The notes below the pieces were generated by a model. It saw only the letters and a list, made by a program, of their open reading frames with translations. It had not been told where the DNA came from and did no database searches. The position numbers were made by a program, and so were the translations under genes. From positions 1 to 43,955 of the forward strand of contig JAGPCT010000027.1 of assembly GCA_018057925.1 (NCBI GenBank): a stretch of DNA of 43,955 nt, read 5' to 3'. Within the stretch, counting starts at the first letter, position 1. Each line of letters starts with the position of its first letter. Shown piece by piece: positions 28,941 through 37,084 of this stretch. The stretch is from Saprospiraceae bacterium (GTDB taxonomy: Bacteria > Bacteroidota > Bacteroidia > Chitinophagales > Saprospiraceae).

Positions 28941-28977
28941 AAACCTCTGAGGTGATTCATCTCAGAGGTTTTTTTAT
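28941..28977 (+). terminator. Intrinsic terminator of tRNA-Glu
   Basis: An 11-bp perfect stem AAACCTCTGAG / CTCAGAGGTTT, 9-base loop, followed by a T-run. Confidence 0.85.
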
Positions 28978-29125
28978 TTTGAAATTGATCTATACAATTC
29001 GGTATTAAGTTATAAAATTAAATTCCAATTAAAGACACCACTGAAACTTTTAAAGGGTTTGGGCTAAATAGCCTATTTGGGCAAAAGTTATGGTATAGGC
29101 AATATTTTGTTCTCAATTTTTGAAG
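28978..29125 (+). other. Spacer with R3-like fragment
   Basis: Contains AATTCGGTATTAA near 28998 and the palindrome-like GGGCTAAATAGCC near 29066. No gene seen. Confidence 0.3.
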
Positions 29126-29154
29126 TTGAGATTTAAAATCATTGTCTATCTTAG
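29126..29154 (+). promoter_or_regulatory. Candidate promoter of the 3-hydroxyacyl-CoA dehydrogenase gene
   Basis: TTG (29126-29128), 18-bp spacer, TATCTTAG (29147-29154); one mismatch to TAnnTTTG, 21 bp before the ATG. Confidence 0.5.
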
Positions 29155-29175
29155 CACTCAAAATTTATAATAATA

Positions 29176-30090
29176 ATGAAAAAAATAGCTGTTATAGGCG
29201 CCGGCACTATGGGTAATGGAATATGTCATGTCTTTGCTCAGAATGGCTTTCAGGTAGCTATGATCGATGTTTCACAGGAAGCCCTTGAAAAAGCCAAAGC
29301 GACCATTGCGTCCAATTTGGACAGGATGATCAATAAAGGCAGTATCTCTGAAGAGGTGAAGTCTAAAACCCTGGAAAACATTACAATATATACTGACCTG
29401 ACAGCAGGCGCATCAGATGCGGATCTGATGGTTGAAGCGGCGACAGAGCGCATTGATTTGAAATTAAAAATATTTACGGAAGCCGATCAGATTTTACCGC
29501 AACACGCTATTCTGGCATCCAATACCTCTTCCATCTCTATTACACGCATTGCCGCGGCAACACAACGTCCGGACAAAGTCATCGGTATGCACTTTATGAA
29601 TCCCGTTCCCGTGATGAAACTGGTGGAAGTTATTAGGGGATACAGTACCTCCGGGGAGACGACAGACACCATTATGCAGTTGTCGCAATCACTGGGTAAG
29701 GTGCCGGTTGAAGTCAATGACTATCCGGGATTTGTCGCCAATAGAATTCTGATGCCGATGATCAATGAAGCCATTTATTCCCTTTATGAAGGTGTTGCCG
29801 GTGTCGGCGAAATAGATACTGTGATGAAGTTGGGTATGGCACATCCTATGGGACCGCTACAATTGGCAGACTTCATCGGACTGGATGTCTGTCTCGCTAT
29901 TATGCGGGTATTACACGATGGTTTTGGTAATCCTAAGTATGCACCATGTCCACTGCTCATCAATATGGTGACGGCAGGGTTTCTGGGGGTGAAGTCCGGC
30001 AGAGGATTTTATGACTATAAACATGGCGTTAAAGATGCCGTCATATCCTCTAACTTTGTTAAACCCGAATTCATATTAAAGGCAAAATAA
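29176..30090 (+). CDS. hbd: 3-hydroxybutyryl-CoA dehydrogenase
   Basis: 304 residues. Oxidises/reduces 3-hydroxyacyl-CoA with NAD(P). The Rossmann motif VIGAGTMGNGI is at the N-terminus, ASNTSSISITRIAA follows, and the catalytic His is in GMHFMNPVPVMKLVEVI. The C-terminal dimerisation domain shows NDYPGFVANRILMPMINEA and GMAHPMGPLQLADFIGLDVC and ends at SGRGFYDY, where most homologues stop within a few residues. Here about 20 more residues follow, and the final ten codons (VKPEFILKAK) are the left end of R1 copy E, so the repeat supplies the natural stop. The gene looks more GC-rich than its neighbours. Confidence 0.88.
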   Translation: MKKIAVIGAGTMGNGICHVFAQNGFQVAMIDVSQEALEKAKATIASNLDRMINKGSISEEVKSKTLENITIYTDLTAGASDADLMVEAATERIDLKLKIFTEADQILPQHAILASNTSSISITRIAAATQRPDKVIGMHFMNPVPVMKLVEVIRGYSTSGETTDTIMQLSQSLGKVPVEVNDYPGFVANRILMPMINEAIYSLYEGVAGVGEIDTVMKLGMAHPMGPLQLADFIGLDVCLAIMRVLHDGFGNPKYAPCPLLINMVTAGFLGVKSGRGFYDYKHGVKDAVISSNFVKPEFILKAK

Positions 30091-30347
30091 TATCTTTAAG
30101 AAATATTAAGCTAACTTTTAGTCTGGTGCATCCAAAATAGTTAGGATATAATCAATTTCCATAATGTTGATATTCAACTTGTTGTGATTTAGTTAGATGT
30201 AATTCAGCAGTAAAGGTTTTGAAAAACCGTATAGTGCTGATTATGAGGGTTAATCCCGATGTACGAATCGTTTCAATGGTTTACAGAAACCATTGATTAC
30301 GAGTCGTAAATCGATTCCGCATTTGTCTAATACGGAATTTGGGTTAA
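30059..30347 (+). repeat. R1 element copy E (full-length, 289 bp)
   Basis: From TTAAACCCGAATTC to GAATTTGGGTTAA. The left arm overlaps the last 32 bp of hbd. Carries GAAATATTAAGCTAAC, GTTGTGATTTAGTTAG, then the short-form core with three hairpins; the middle loop is GGTTTACAGAAACC (30278-30291), inverted relative to copies B and C. Confidence 0.9.
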
Positions 30348-30426
30348 AAAATAGATAAATTTGGAAATTGAGATAGATAACATTAACTTTATAGTCAAAT
30401 AAAACATTATAAATAAAAAGTATATT

Positions 30427-31158
30427 ATGGATTTTAATCAAAATGATTCTCCTTACAGCCAGATATCCAATAGGATGGTGTTTGCCAACGAAGATGAATT
30501 AAAGCTGCATATCTCGCGCTATATCTCCAAGGTTTATGGATGGATGTTTCTTGCGCTTGCTGTAACTGCTATTGCAGGATATTATGTGGCGTCGAGCCAA
30601 GTTCTGCTAAGCCTTATAATGGGCAGTAGAATTGGTTTTTGGGTTGTTCTAATCGGACAGCTGTTTTTGGTAGGTTATATGTCTGCCCGCATCAACCGGA
30701 TAAGCGTCCAGACAGCGACCATATTATTCTTTCTTTATGCTTTGTCCAATGGACTTGTATTTGGAATGTTGTTTTTGATGTACACCCCGGCTTCATTGCT
30801 CACAGTTTTTGGAATTACCGCCGGAACATTTGGGATTATGAGTGCCGTAGGTTATTTTACCAAACAAGACTTGACCGGCTTTGGTCAATTGATGTTTTTC
30901 GGACTTATTGGACTGATAGTCGCTTCGGTAGTCAACTACTTTGTGCAAAGTGAAACATTGTACTGGATTCTATCTTATGTAGGTGTGGCAGTCTTCGTAG
31001 GATTGATAGCCTATGATACACAGAAAATCAAGCATTATGCCTTGCTTGATTCTGAAGATCAAAGAAATAAAGGCGCTATCCTGGGAGCTTTGGCTCTTTA
31101 CTTGGATTTTATCAACTTGTTTATATACTTGTTGAGATTATTTGGCAGTAGAAGGTAA
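30427..31158 (+). CDS. Bax inhibitor-1/YccA-family membrane protein
   Basis: 243 residues with about seven membrane helices after a 35-residue soluble N-terminus. Family marks are the conserved SNGLVFGMLF segment, VFVGLIAYDTQKIKHY near residue 195 and ALALYLDFINLFIYLLRLFG at the end. BI-1 family proteins are inner-membrane proteins; homologues include pH-sensitive calcium leak channels and the FtsH-linked YccA, but the role in Bacteroidota is not known. The stop codon lies 1 bp before R1 copy F. Confidence 0.88.
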   Translation: MDFNQNDSPYSQISNRMVFANEDELKLHISRYISKVYGWMFLALAVTAIAGYYVASSQVLLSLIMGSRIGFWVVLIGQLFLVGYMSARINRISVQTATILFFLYALSNGLVFGMLFLMYTPASLLTVFGITAGTFGIMSAVGYFTKQDLTGFGQLMFFGLIGLIVASVVNYFVQSETLYWILSYVGVAVFVGLIAYDTQKIKHYALLDSEDQRNKGAILGALALYLDFINLFIYLLRLFGSRR

Positions 31159-31159
31159 T

Positions 31160-31314
31160 TTAAACCCTGAATTCTGTAGTCGAGGTTTTCACAACAGAAG
31201 AGTTGCTGAATAAAAATTTAATTTCGATGTACGATTCGTATCAACGGTTTTGTAAAATCTCTGATACCAATCGTACATCGATTCAGCATTTGTCTAATGC
31301 GGAATGTGGGTTAA
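31160..31314 (+). repeat. R1 element copy F (short form, diverged)
   Basis: 155 bp from TTAAACCCTGAATTC to GAATGTGGGTTAA, right behind the BI-1 stop. Its interior is diverged but still paired (GATGTACGATTCG ... CGTACATCGAT; GCATTTGTCTAATGC). The end GAATGTGGG is shared only with the solo hairpin at 32815-32857. Confidence 0.75.
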
Positions 31315-31600
31315 ACCCGAATTCTTATTAAAGATACAATAGTTTCTTTAAGAAATATTAAGCTAACTTTTTGTTGTGTTGAAATTCAAATAGTCACGAA
31401 TTAATATATTTCCAAATATATGATAATCAACTTATTGTAATTTAGTTAGATGTAATTCAGCAGTAAAGGTTTTGAAAAACCGTATAGTGCTGATTATGAG
31501 GGTTAATCCCGATGTACGAATCGTTTCAATGGTTTCATTAAACCATTGATTACGAGTCGTAAATCGATTCCGCATTAGACAAATGCGGAATTTGGGTTAA
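31311..31600 (+). repeat. R1 element copy G (full-length, 290 bp)
   Basis: From TTAAACCCGAATTC to GAATTTGGGTTAA. It shares one TTAA (31311-31314) with copy F, so the two sit head to tail. Its third hairpin is CCGCATTAGACAAATGCGG (31570-31588), with the loop reverse-complemented relative to the CCGCATTTGTCTAATGCGG form in most copies. Confidence 0.9.
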
Positions 31601-31763
31601 ATCACATGATGTCAAGGGTATATACTCAGCAGTAGCGAAAAAAGCAGACTTTGGAGCTTCCGGTCATTGTGATTTAATCAATTCGGATGGAATCTGTGTG
31701 AGAAGTTGCTATTTTAACCAAGCAGATGATTTTAAATGGTTGGATATATGGAAGTTGCAGTAA
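31599..31763 (+). pseudogene. C-terminal fragment of a Tae4-like amidase effector gene
   Basis: The frame reads KSHDVKGIYSAVAKKADF, then GASGHCDLINSDGICVRSC, YFNQADDFKW and LDIWKLQ before a TAA at 31761-31763. The pattern GH-x-DL ... YF..A.. ..WKL fits the C-terminal part of T6SS-type peptidoglycan amidases of the Tae4 group, where the His and Asp are catalytic; this assignment is by pattern only. The N-terminal part with the catalytic Cys is missing: the fragment begins exactly at the TTAA end of R1 copy G. A second fragment lies at 32573-32819. The stop is 8 bp before the next gene, the usual spacing of an effector and its immunity gene. Confidence 0.5.
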
Positions 31764-31771
31764 CGCAATAT

Positions 31772-32572
31772 ATGATCAAGTGTAAATTCACATTTATTTT
31801 GTGTCTTGTATATTGCATTGGTTCATATGCTCAGGGGGTAAATACAGAATCAAAAAATTCATATATAATCGTAAACTCAGCTTATGCATTTCCAGAAAAA
31901 AGCACTATTTCTGGCTATATTCTCCGAAAGTTATATGGCGAAAATTTCAATAAGTTTGTTGATATTGAAAAAGATAGAGAATCTTTTTTTGGCAAACGGG
32001 TATGGTTTTTAAACAATACAGCCGAATATTTTATAAGATCAGATTTTTCGAAACTATGTGGTGAAAAACCTCAAATTCTAAACATAGCACTTTCTATGTG
32101 GTTTAATCCTGTTATAGATTCGTTGATTTTAGATAATGATAAACCAGATAGTTTAGAATTGAATAGGGACAAGCGGTTTGTTTTAATTGTAAAACAAAAT
32201 GATACTTTTAATTTATCTAAATCTTCCGACACCATCGCGCTTTACCATGAAAACCCTTGGTGTCGAGCATTCAAATATCTGGTGATACAGCATATTTTTT
32301 CAATTATTATGGGTGAGGGAGGAGAGTTTGATAAAAAGTGTCTATCGAAAGATGGTTCGCAAGAGGCTAATCTTTTAATACTTGGTGATGATAAAGATTA
32401 TTTGCCAATATCAAAAAAAATAGCTGAAAGCCTTTTTGATAAATGGGAGTACAAAAAGACAATGATAGGATCAGAATATTTCTATCCTGCCTTTTTATAT
32501 TTATGGAACACCGAATTAGATACCATAGCCGGACAATATTATAATGAATATTTGAAACTCAATGAAAAATAG
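31772..32572 (+). CDS. Secreted/periplasmic protein, possible immunity protein of the amidase effector
   Basis: 266 residues from ATG 31772, which gives a clear signal peptide (CKFTFILCLVYCIGSYAQ); the ORF is open upstream from 31736 but that start would bury the signal sequence. The rest is a mixed-fold domain with two internal cysteines and no motif I recognise. It begins 8 bp after the stop of an amidase-effector fragment and is followed, in the same frame after its TAG, by a second effector fragment. Immunity proteins of cell-wall amidases work in the periplasm, which agrees with the signal peptide, but the length is greater than that of known Tai4 proteins. Function is therefore inferred from position only. 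Confidence 0.6.
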   Translation: MIKCKFTFILCLVYCIGSYAQGVNTESKNSYIIVNSAYAFPEKSTISGYILRKLYGENFNKFVDIEKDRESFFGKRVWFLNNTAEYFIRSDFSKLCGEKPQILNIALSMWFNPVIDSLILDNDKPDSLELNRDKRFVLIVKQNDTFNLSKSSDTIALYHENPWCRAFKYLVIQHIFSIIMGEGGEFDKKCLSKDGSQEANLLILGDDKDYLPISKKIAESLFDKWEYKKTMIGSEYFYPAFLYLWNTELDTIAGQYYNEYLKLNEK

Positions 32573-32819
32573 ATTATTTCATTAATCAATATCAGTACCA
32601 AAGCGATGAACCGCTGGATGCGCAAAGTATTTGGCTGTGCCAATCCGAATACGGCTAAAGGTGAATATTTCAATGCCAATGCCTTACATTGGACGGATGC
32701 AGAATTAGATAAAGATGCCAAAGATGTAACAGACCATTTTAAATCACATGACGTAAAGGACATTTACTCTACAGTAGCGAGAAAAGCAGGCTTTGGAACC
32801 ACCGGACACTGTGATTTAA
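32573..32819 (+). pseudogene. Internal fragment of a second Tae4-like amidase effector gene
   Basis: Open in frame from directly after the TAG of the preceding gene: NISTKAMNRWMRKVFG, CANPNTAKGEYFNANALH, WTDAELDKDAKDVTDHF, KSHDVKDIYSTVARKAGFG, TTGHCDL. The last 80 bp correspond without gaps to 31597-31677 of the first fragment. It has an ATG at 32606 but lacks the N-terminal catalytic-Cys region, and the 3' part is cut off at TTAA (32816-32819), where a palindrome of R1 type follows. Translation would run on into unrelated sequence. A decayed effector is the best reading. Confidence 0.5.
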
Positions 32820-32857
32820 CCCACATTCAGCATTCGTATATGCTGAATGTGGGTTCA
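32815..32857 (+). repeat. Solo R1-type terminal palindrome
   Basis: TTTAACCCACATTCAGCAT, loop TCGTAT, ATGCTGAATGTGGGTTCAA: a 16-bp perfect stem made only of R1-like ends with the GAATGTGGG variant of copy F. It sits between the broken effector gene and the stop codon of the receptor gene on the other strand and might serve that gene as a terminator. Confidence 0.7.
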
Positions 32858-32858
32858 A

Positions 32859-35318
32859 CTATTTTATTCCGCCCATACCTTGACCGCCCATTCCCTGGCC
32901 GTCGTTGCCTTTTTTGAGGTCATCATTCTCAATGCCCTGATTGTTCTTTTTATTGGAAAAGGACATTTTTCCAAACATCCAATTGAAGCTTATTCTTCCA
33001 CCGAAAGCATAGAATTTATTGACAGAATTGAATTGAGCTCCATTTACATTGAGCTCGGTCTTCATCTTTTGATAGGGTGTAAATGGGTTGTCTAAGCCAA
33101 TGGATATGGTGGCTTTCTTGTTCATGAGGTCACGTTTAGCGCCGATACCATAGAAGTAAAAGCTGGTGGACTTGCCTTGAGATGTTATAGTAGGCCCCCT
33201 AAAGCCGCCATAAGCCTGTACACCCCAAGATTCATAGATGGTCCAGTTGAGGAAGCCGTTGACGCCGTAGTTGATACCTGTATTGTTAATTCCCAGAGTT
33301 TTGTTTTCGACCTCGACATAAGAAAGGTCAATGTTGCCACCTACCATAAACTTGTAACCCTTCATGATATTGCCACTCAGGTTGATACCGGTATTTGTGT
33401 TGTTGGCTTGGTTGAAGTAGGTGGTCACGATGGTATCGCCTTTGATGAGTCTGACTGCTTCAATGGCATTGTTGGTAAATCTTCGATAGATGGCAGCATT
33501 CAAGGAACTAAGCCCAAAAAATTTATTGAAGCCTAATTCGATGTTGTGAGATATTTCAGCGTCCAGTGATGGATTACCTACAGTAATATTTTTGGGATCA
33601 GCTTGATTGGTATAAGGATTGAGGTAGAAGAGAGAGGGTCTTTGTAATCTTTGATTGTACGCCAGCTTCAGACCATTGCTCCCCCATTTGTAAGACAGAG
33701 TTCCACTTGGCATCAGGTTGTCATACTTGTTGTCTAAGAGGTGAGAGTCTTTGAAGATGTCACCTTCTATTGTTGTGGCTTCATAGCGTACACCTGCCTT
33801 TAAGCCTAAGTGATCCGTGATATTCCATGTACCTTCTGTATATCCTGCCACAACATTCTGGAGGTATCCAAAGGAATTGGACCTTCCTTCATCCCTTATG
33901 ATGGCACCATTGGCAATATTGGTTGTGTCATAGAAATAATTGCTCTCTATCCTTCTGAAGATGGACTTAGCTCCCAAGTCGAGCGTAAACTTCTTGGAAA
34001 ACGGATGGGAATAGTCTGCTTGAGCAGTAATTTCGCGGTTAGTACCTTTGTTTTTGCTGAATTCTTGGAAGTTCAGTATTTCAAGATCATTCAATTGATT
34101 GATTTCATAGTGCGAAGGACGATAGTTGTTGGAATATTGTCCTGAGATAGTTAGTTCTTGCTTCTCTTTTTTAAACTTATGCTTATAGTCTAAGTTGGCA
34201 TCCGTACTGAAGTTGTCGTTAACGCTTGTCTGATCTCTACGATAGTGTTGATTGGTTATTCCGGCAAAGCTTTGGTTGGAGACGATGGAGTTGTCTAAGT
34301 TCATCCCAAATTTGCCGAAAGATACACTGGCTGCGATGTTGTCTTTGTCTGTCATATCATAATCGATGCCTATATTGCCACGGCCACCCAAGCCGTTCAT
34401 GTCGTTACGACCTGATTGTGTCAAAAGGTAGTCGCCCGCAATGCGTTCAGAAGTTAGATTCCCTTTGGATCTCCACCCAAATCCGCCCAATCCGGCAGTA
34501 AAGGAGACTTTTTCCATTTTTAAAGTGGCGTTAGCGCCGCCAAATGCACTTTTGGTGCCGGCGGAAAGGCTTACATTGCCGCTAAATCCCTTGATGGTCT
34601 TGCGCTTGGTGATGATGTTGACGATGCCGGCACTGCCTTCGGCGTCGTATTTGGCACCGGGGCTGGTGAGGACTTCTACTTTATCGATTTCGTCGGAAGG
34701 GATCATCTTAAGGGCATCGGCTACACTTGAAGCCATGACGGCTGAGGGCTTGCCATTGATGAGTACCCGTATGCTTTGGCTACCCCGCATTGATAGATTG
34801 CCATCGAGGTCAACGCTCAATGTTGGAACTTTCCGCAATACATCGGCAGCATTGCCACCTTTGTTGGAGATATCTTTGGAGGCATTATACACCATTCGAT
34901 CTATTTTATTTTCGACGATACCTTGTTCCCCTTTGATGACGACTTCATTGAGTAACTTAGCTTCCGGGCTGATAAAGATACGACCCAGCATCTGATCGGA
35001 AAGAGAATCAGATATCATCACATTGGCAATCGTTTTGCGCTGATAGCCTAAATATGAAATATATACGTCATATTTCCCATTCCTCAACTCTTTGAAATAA
35101 AACATTCCCTTATTATCGGTTAGGACGCCATCAATAGGATCAGTCTTTCCGGCTTTGTGTAGCGCAATCGATACATATTGCACGGGCTCACGACTGATAC
35201 TGTCGATAATTCCACCGGACATCTTACCGACACCCTTGGCAGACATGCCCCCAAAAGGCAACTGTGCAAAAAGTCCGATACTCCATAAAGAAAGAAAGAA
35301 TAAAACTGTGTATTTCAT
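32859..35318 (-). CDS. Outer-membrane beta-barrel receptor (TonB-dependent receptor type, PF14905-like)
   Basis: 819 residues from ATG 35318; another ATG two codons upstream (35324) is equally possible. Signal peptide (about 1-20, SIGLFAQ), then a carboxypeptidase-regulatory-like domain (GGIIDSISREPVQYVSIAL to about residue 110), a plug domain with NEVVIKGE and IRVLINGKPSAVMASS and VEVLTSPGAKYDAEGSAGIVNIITKR, and a long beta-barrel that fits the outer membrane beta-barrel family 3 of Bacteroidota. It ends in a Gly/Met/Gln-rich tail (GNDGQGMGGQGMGGIK) after the last barrel strand (SFNWMFGKMSF). These proteins take up or bind unknown substrates; no SusD-like partner or TonB box assignment can be made here. 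Confidence 0.85.
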   Translation of the reverse strand: MKYTVLFFLSLWSIGLFAQLPFGGMSAKGVGKMSGGIIDSISREPVQYVSIALHKAGKTDPIDGVLTDNKGMFYFKELRNGKYDVYISYLGYQRKTIANVMISDSLSDQMLGRIFISPEAKLLNEVVIKGEQGIVENKIDRMVYNASKDISNKGGNAADVLRKVPTLSVDLDGNLSMRGSQSIRVLINGKPSAVMASSVADALKMIPSDEIDKVEVLTSPGAKYDAEGSAGIVNIITKRKTIKGFSGNVSLSAGTKSAFGGANATLKMEKVSFTAGLGGFGWRSKGNLTSERIAGDYLLTQSGRNDMNGLGGRGNIGIDYDMTDKDNIAASVSFGKFGMNLDNSIVSNQSFAGITNQHYRRDQTSVNDNFSTDANLDYKHKFKKEKQELTISGQYSNNYRPSHYEINQLNDLEILNFQEFSKNKGTNREITAQADYSHPFSKKFTLDLGAKSIFRRIESNYFYDTTNIANGAIIRDEGRSNSFGYLQNVVAGYTEGTWNITDHLGLKAGVRYEATTIEGDIFKDSHLLDNKYDNLMPSGTLSYKWGSNGLKLAYNQRLQRPSLFYLNPYTNQADPKNITVGNPSLDAEISHNIELGFNKFFGLSSLNAAIYRRFTNNAIEAVRLIKGDTIVTTYFNQANNTNTGINLSGNIMKGYKFMVGGNIDLSYVEVENKTLGINNTGINYGVNGFLNWTIYESWGVQAYGGFRGPTITSQGKSTSFYFYGIGAKRDLMNKKATISIGLDNPFTPYQKMKTELNVNGAQFNSVNKFYAFGGRISFNWMFGKMSFSNKKNNQGIENDDLKKGNDGQGMGGQGMGGIK

Positions 35319-35431
35319 GACCATAAGATTTAATAATAATGCAAAGAGAATGATTTCTAACGAGCTATATCAACCTTTTTCGATTAAATAAATAAAAAAT
35401 AAGACAAATATCGATTATTGGCTTTTTTTTA

Positions 35432-35558
35432 GGGCGTGCCCCCGCTTTTGAGGAGCGGGGCGGGCTCTCCACTGAAATGCCCTCCTTACGTCGGTCATAA
35501 CCGTTGCGATCCCTCACGCAATTCGCGAGCAGCGGCGGCAGGCGCATCGCTATCGAGG
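35432..35558 (+). repeat. R4 GC-rich repeat copy a
   Basis: GGGCGTGCCCCCGCTTTTGAGGAGCGGGG, then CGGGCT, TTACGTCGGTC and TCCCTCACGCA, in the same order as the inverse of 37815-37938. Much more GC-rich than the rest of the window and without an ORF of its own. It ends 20 bp from the metallophosphoesterase stop. Confidence 0.75.
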
Positions 35559-35577
35559 CAAAAAAAGTGTCAGCTAA

Positions 35578-36840
35578 TTACCTATTCTCATTTTCCGCCT
35601 TCCCCGTTAGTGTTAAAGACGTGATTTCGGGCAGAATGCCCACTCTGCCTGCATATCCAAGAAATCCAAAACCTCGATTGACATATAGGTATTGCTTTCC
35701 TTTTTGATACAGACCCGCCCATTGCTTAAATACCATCTGGCTTGGACTCCACTTAAACCATCCCGGTATCTCGACTCCAAATTGAAATCCATGTGTATGT
35801 CCGGCCAACATGAGTTGAATATCCTGAAACTCTTTGTTGACCTCATAATCCCAGTGTGTCGGGTCGTGCGATAACAATATCCGTATATCCGTCGCAGGCA
35901 TACCTTCTATTGACTTCTTCAAGTCGCCATATTTGGGAAATTGGGGTAAGGCAGAGAAGTTTTCTACACCGATTATGCCGATTGTTGCTCCATTATGTTC
36001 CACAACTCTGTGTTCATTGAGGAGAAGTGACCAATTTAACTTCTTGTGGATATCTTTGACCGCCTGAAAGTTGTCGTCTTGCTCCTTCTTGCTCTTCCAG
36101 CGGTAATAATTGCCGTAGTCATGATTGCCCAAAATAGAATAAACAGGGGCAACGGATCCGGCTTTGATTTGATTGAAATATTCATAGAGACCATCCATTT
36201 CATCGGCTTTATAGTTGACGATATCGCCTGTAAATACGACCAAGTCAGCCTTTTCACCATTGATCATCTCGACTCCGTTAAGCAGTGGTTCCTTGAATAC
36301 AAAGCTGCCCGAATGGATATCCGATATTTGTACAATCTTAAATCCTTCCAGTCCTTCAGGTAAACCCTCGATATATACTTTGCTCCGCCTTAGTCGATAC
36401 CTATATGGATTGCGTAATGCTCCGTATGTCAATAATGCAAATGGAGCTGCTCCCATCGCCAAGCCTACAGTGGTAAGGAATCGGGAACGACCGGTATCAA
36501 AATTTTTTTCCACCATAAAAAAATTCAATACCGCCAATAAAAGCCTTCTGATATCATCTATCAATAAAAAAGGGATGGACATTAGTTTGGTCACAAAAAG
36601 TATCATGATCAACGTCCTGCCATATACCGTAATCAGATGTTGCTTCTCACTGATTAGATTGGTAATCATGCCAATGCCGATTAAATAAGCTATTGCAGAT
36701 AAGGCCCAATAGGAAATAAATAGAAATTGCCTCCATTGTGGAGAATACGGCTTTGTCACTACCCTGAATGTCTGAAATGCATATATGTCTAATAGGATAA
36801 ACACCAAAAAGGGAATGATAAATCTAAAATTGATAGACAT
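35578..36840 (-). CDS. Membrane-anchored metallophosphoesterase (YaeI-like)
   Basis: 420 residues from ATG 36840; the longer frame would use a TTG at 36849. The N-terminal 150 residues form about four membrane helices (for example FIIPFLVFILLDIYAF, WALSAIAYLIGIGMI). The calcineurin-like domain then shows all metal ligands in order: VQISDIHSGSF, VVFTGDIVNY, ILGNHDYGNYY, LLSHDPTHWD, LMLAGHTHGFQFG. It should hydrolyse phosphomonoesters or diesters with a di-metal centre at the membrane; relatives of this type are linked to lipid or UDP-sugar pyrophosphate cleavage, but the substrate cannot be named. Single gene. Confidence 0.88.
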   Translation of the reverse strand: MSINFRFIIPFLVFILLDIYAFQTFRVVTKPYSPQWRQFLFISYWALSAIAYLIGIGMITNLISEKQHLITVYGRTLIMILFVTKLMSIPFLLIDDIRRLLLAVLNFFMVEKNFDTGRSRFLTTVGLAMGAAPFALLTYGALRNPYRYRLRRSKVYIEGLPEGLEGFKIVQISDIHSGSFVFKEPLLNGVEMINGEKADLVVFTGDIVNYKADEMDGLYEYFNQIKAGSVAPVYSILGNHDYGNYYRWKSKKEQDDNFQAVKDIHKKLNWSLLLNEHRVVEHNGATIGIIGVENFSALPQFPKYGDLKKSIEGMPATDIRILLSHDPTHWDYEVNKEFQDIQLMLAGHTHGFQFGVEIPGWFKWSPSQMVFKQWAGLYQKGKQYLYVNRGFGFLGYAGRVGILPEITSLTLTGKAENENR

Positions 36841-36897
36841 GTGCGACAATTTAGGTTAATTTAAGGGTCGAAATTCAGATTTCAACATAGTAGAAAT

Positions 36898-37041
36898 AAC
36901 ACCGATTGGATATTCATAAAAGTCCAATTACATTGTCCTAAATGACTATCATCCCGAAGCTATCGGGATCATTTTGATTTTAGGGAATCCTGTTTTTAGG
37001 GAATACCAAAAAATGTTAATTTGTAAATCAATTTGGTATAA
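36898..37041 (-). repeat. R2 element copy c (inverted)
   Basis: The reverse complement of the R2 copies at 4153 and 40831: on the plus strand it runs from ACCGATTGGATATTC to AATTTGGTATAA, with the hairpin CCCGAAGCTATCGGG at 36953-36967, which reads CCCGATAGCTTCGGG in element orientation, like copy b. Confidence 0.75.
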
Positions 37042-37084
37042 CACATTCAATGAAAAAATGTTTCAAACACGTAGAATATTGAAT

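Noticed and set aside
31599-32819. A complete T6SS or toxin delivery locus
   Set aside because: Only effector fragments and one secreted protein are present; no structural genes of a contractile system are seen nearby.
35436-35707. Plus-strand ORFs across R4 copy a
   Set aside because: They run over the GC-rich repeat and into the antisense of the metallophosphoesterase gene; no sign of a real protein.
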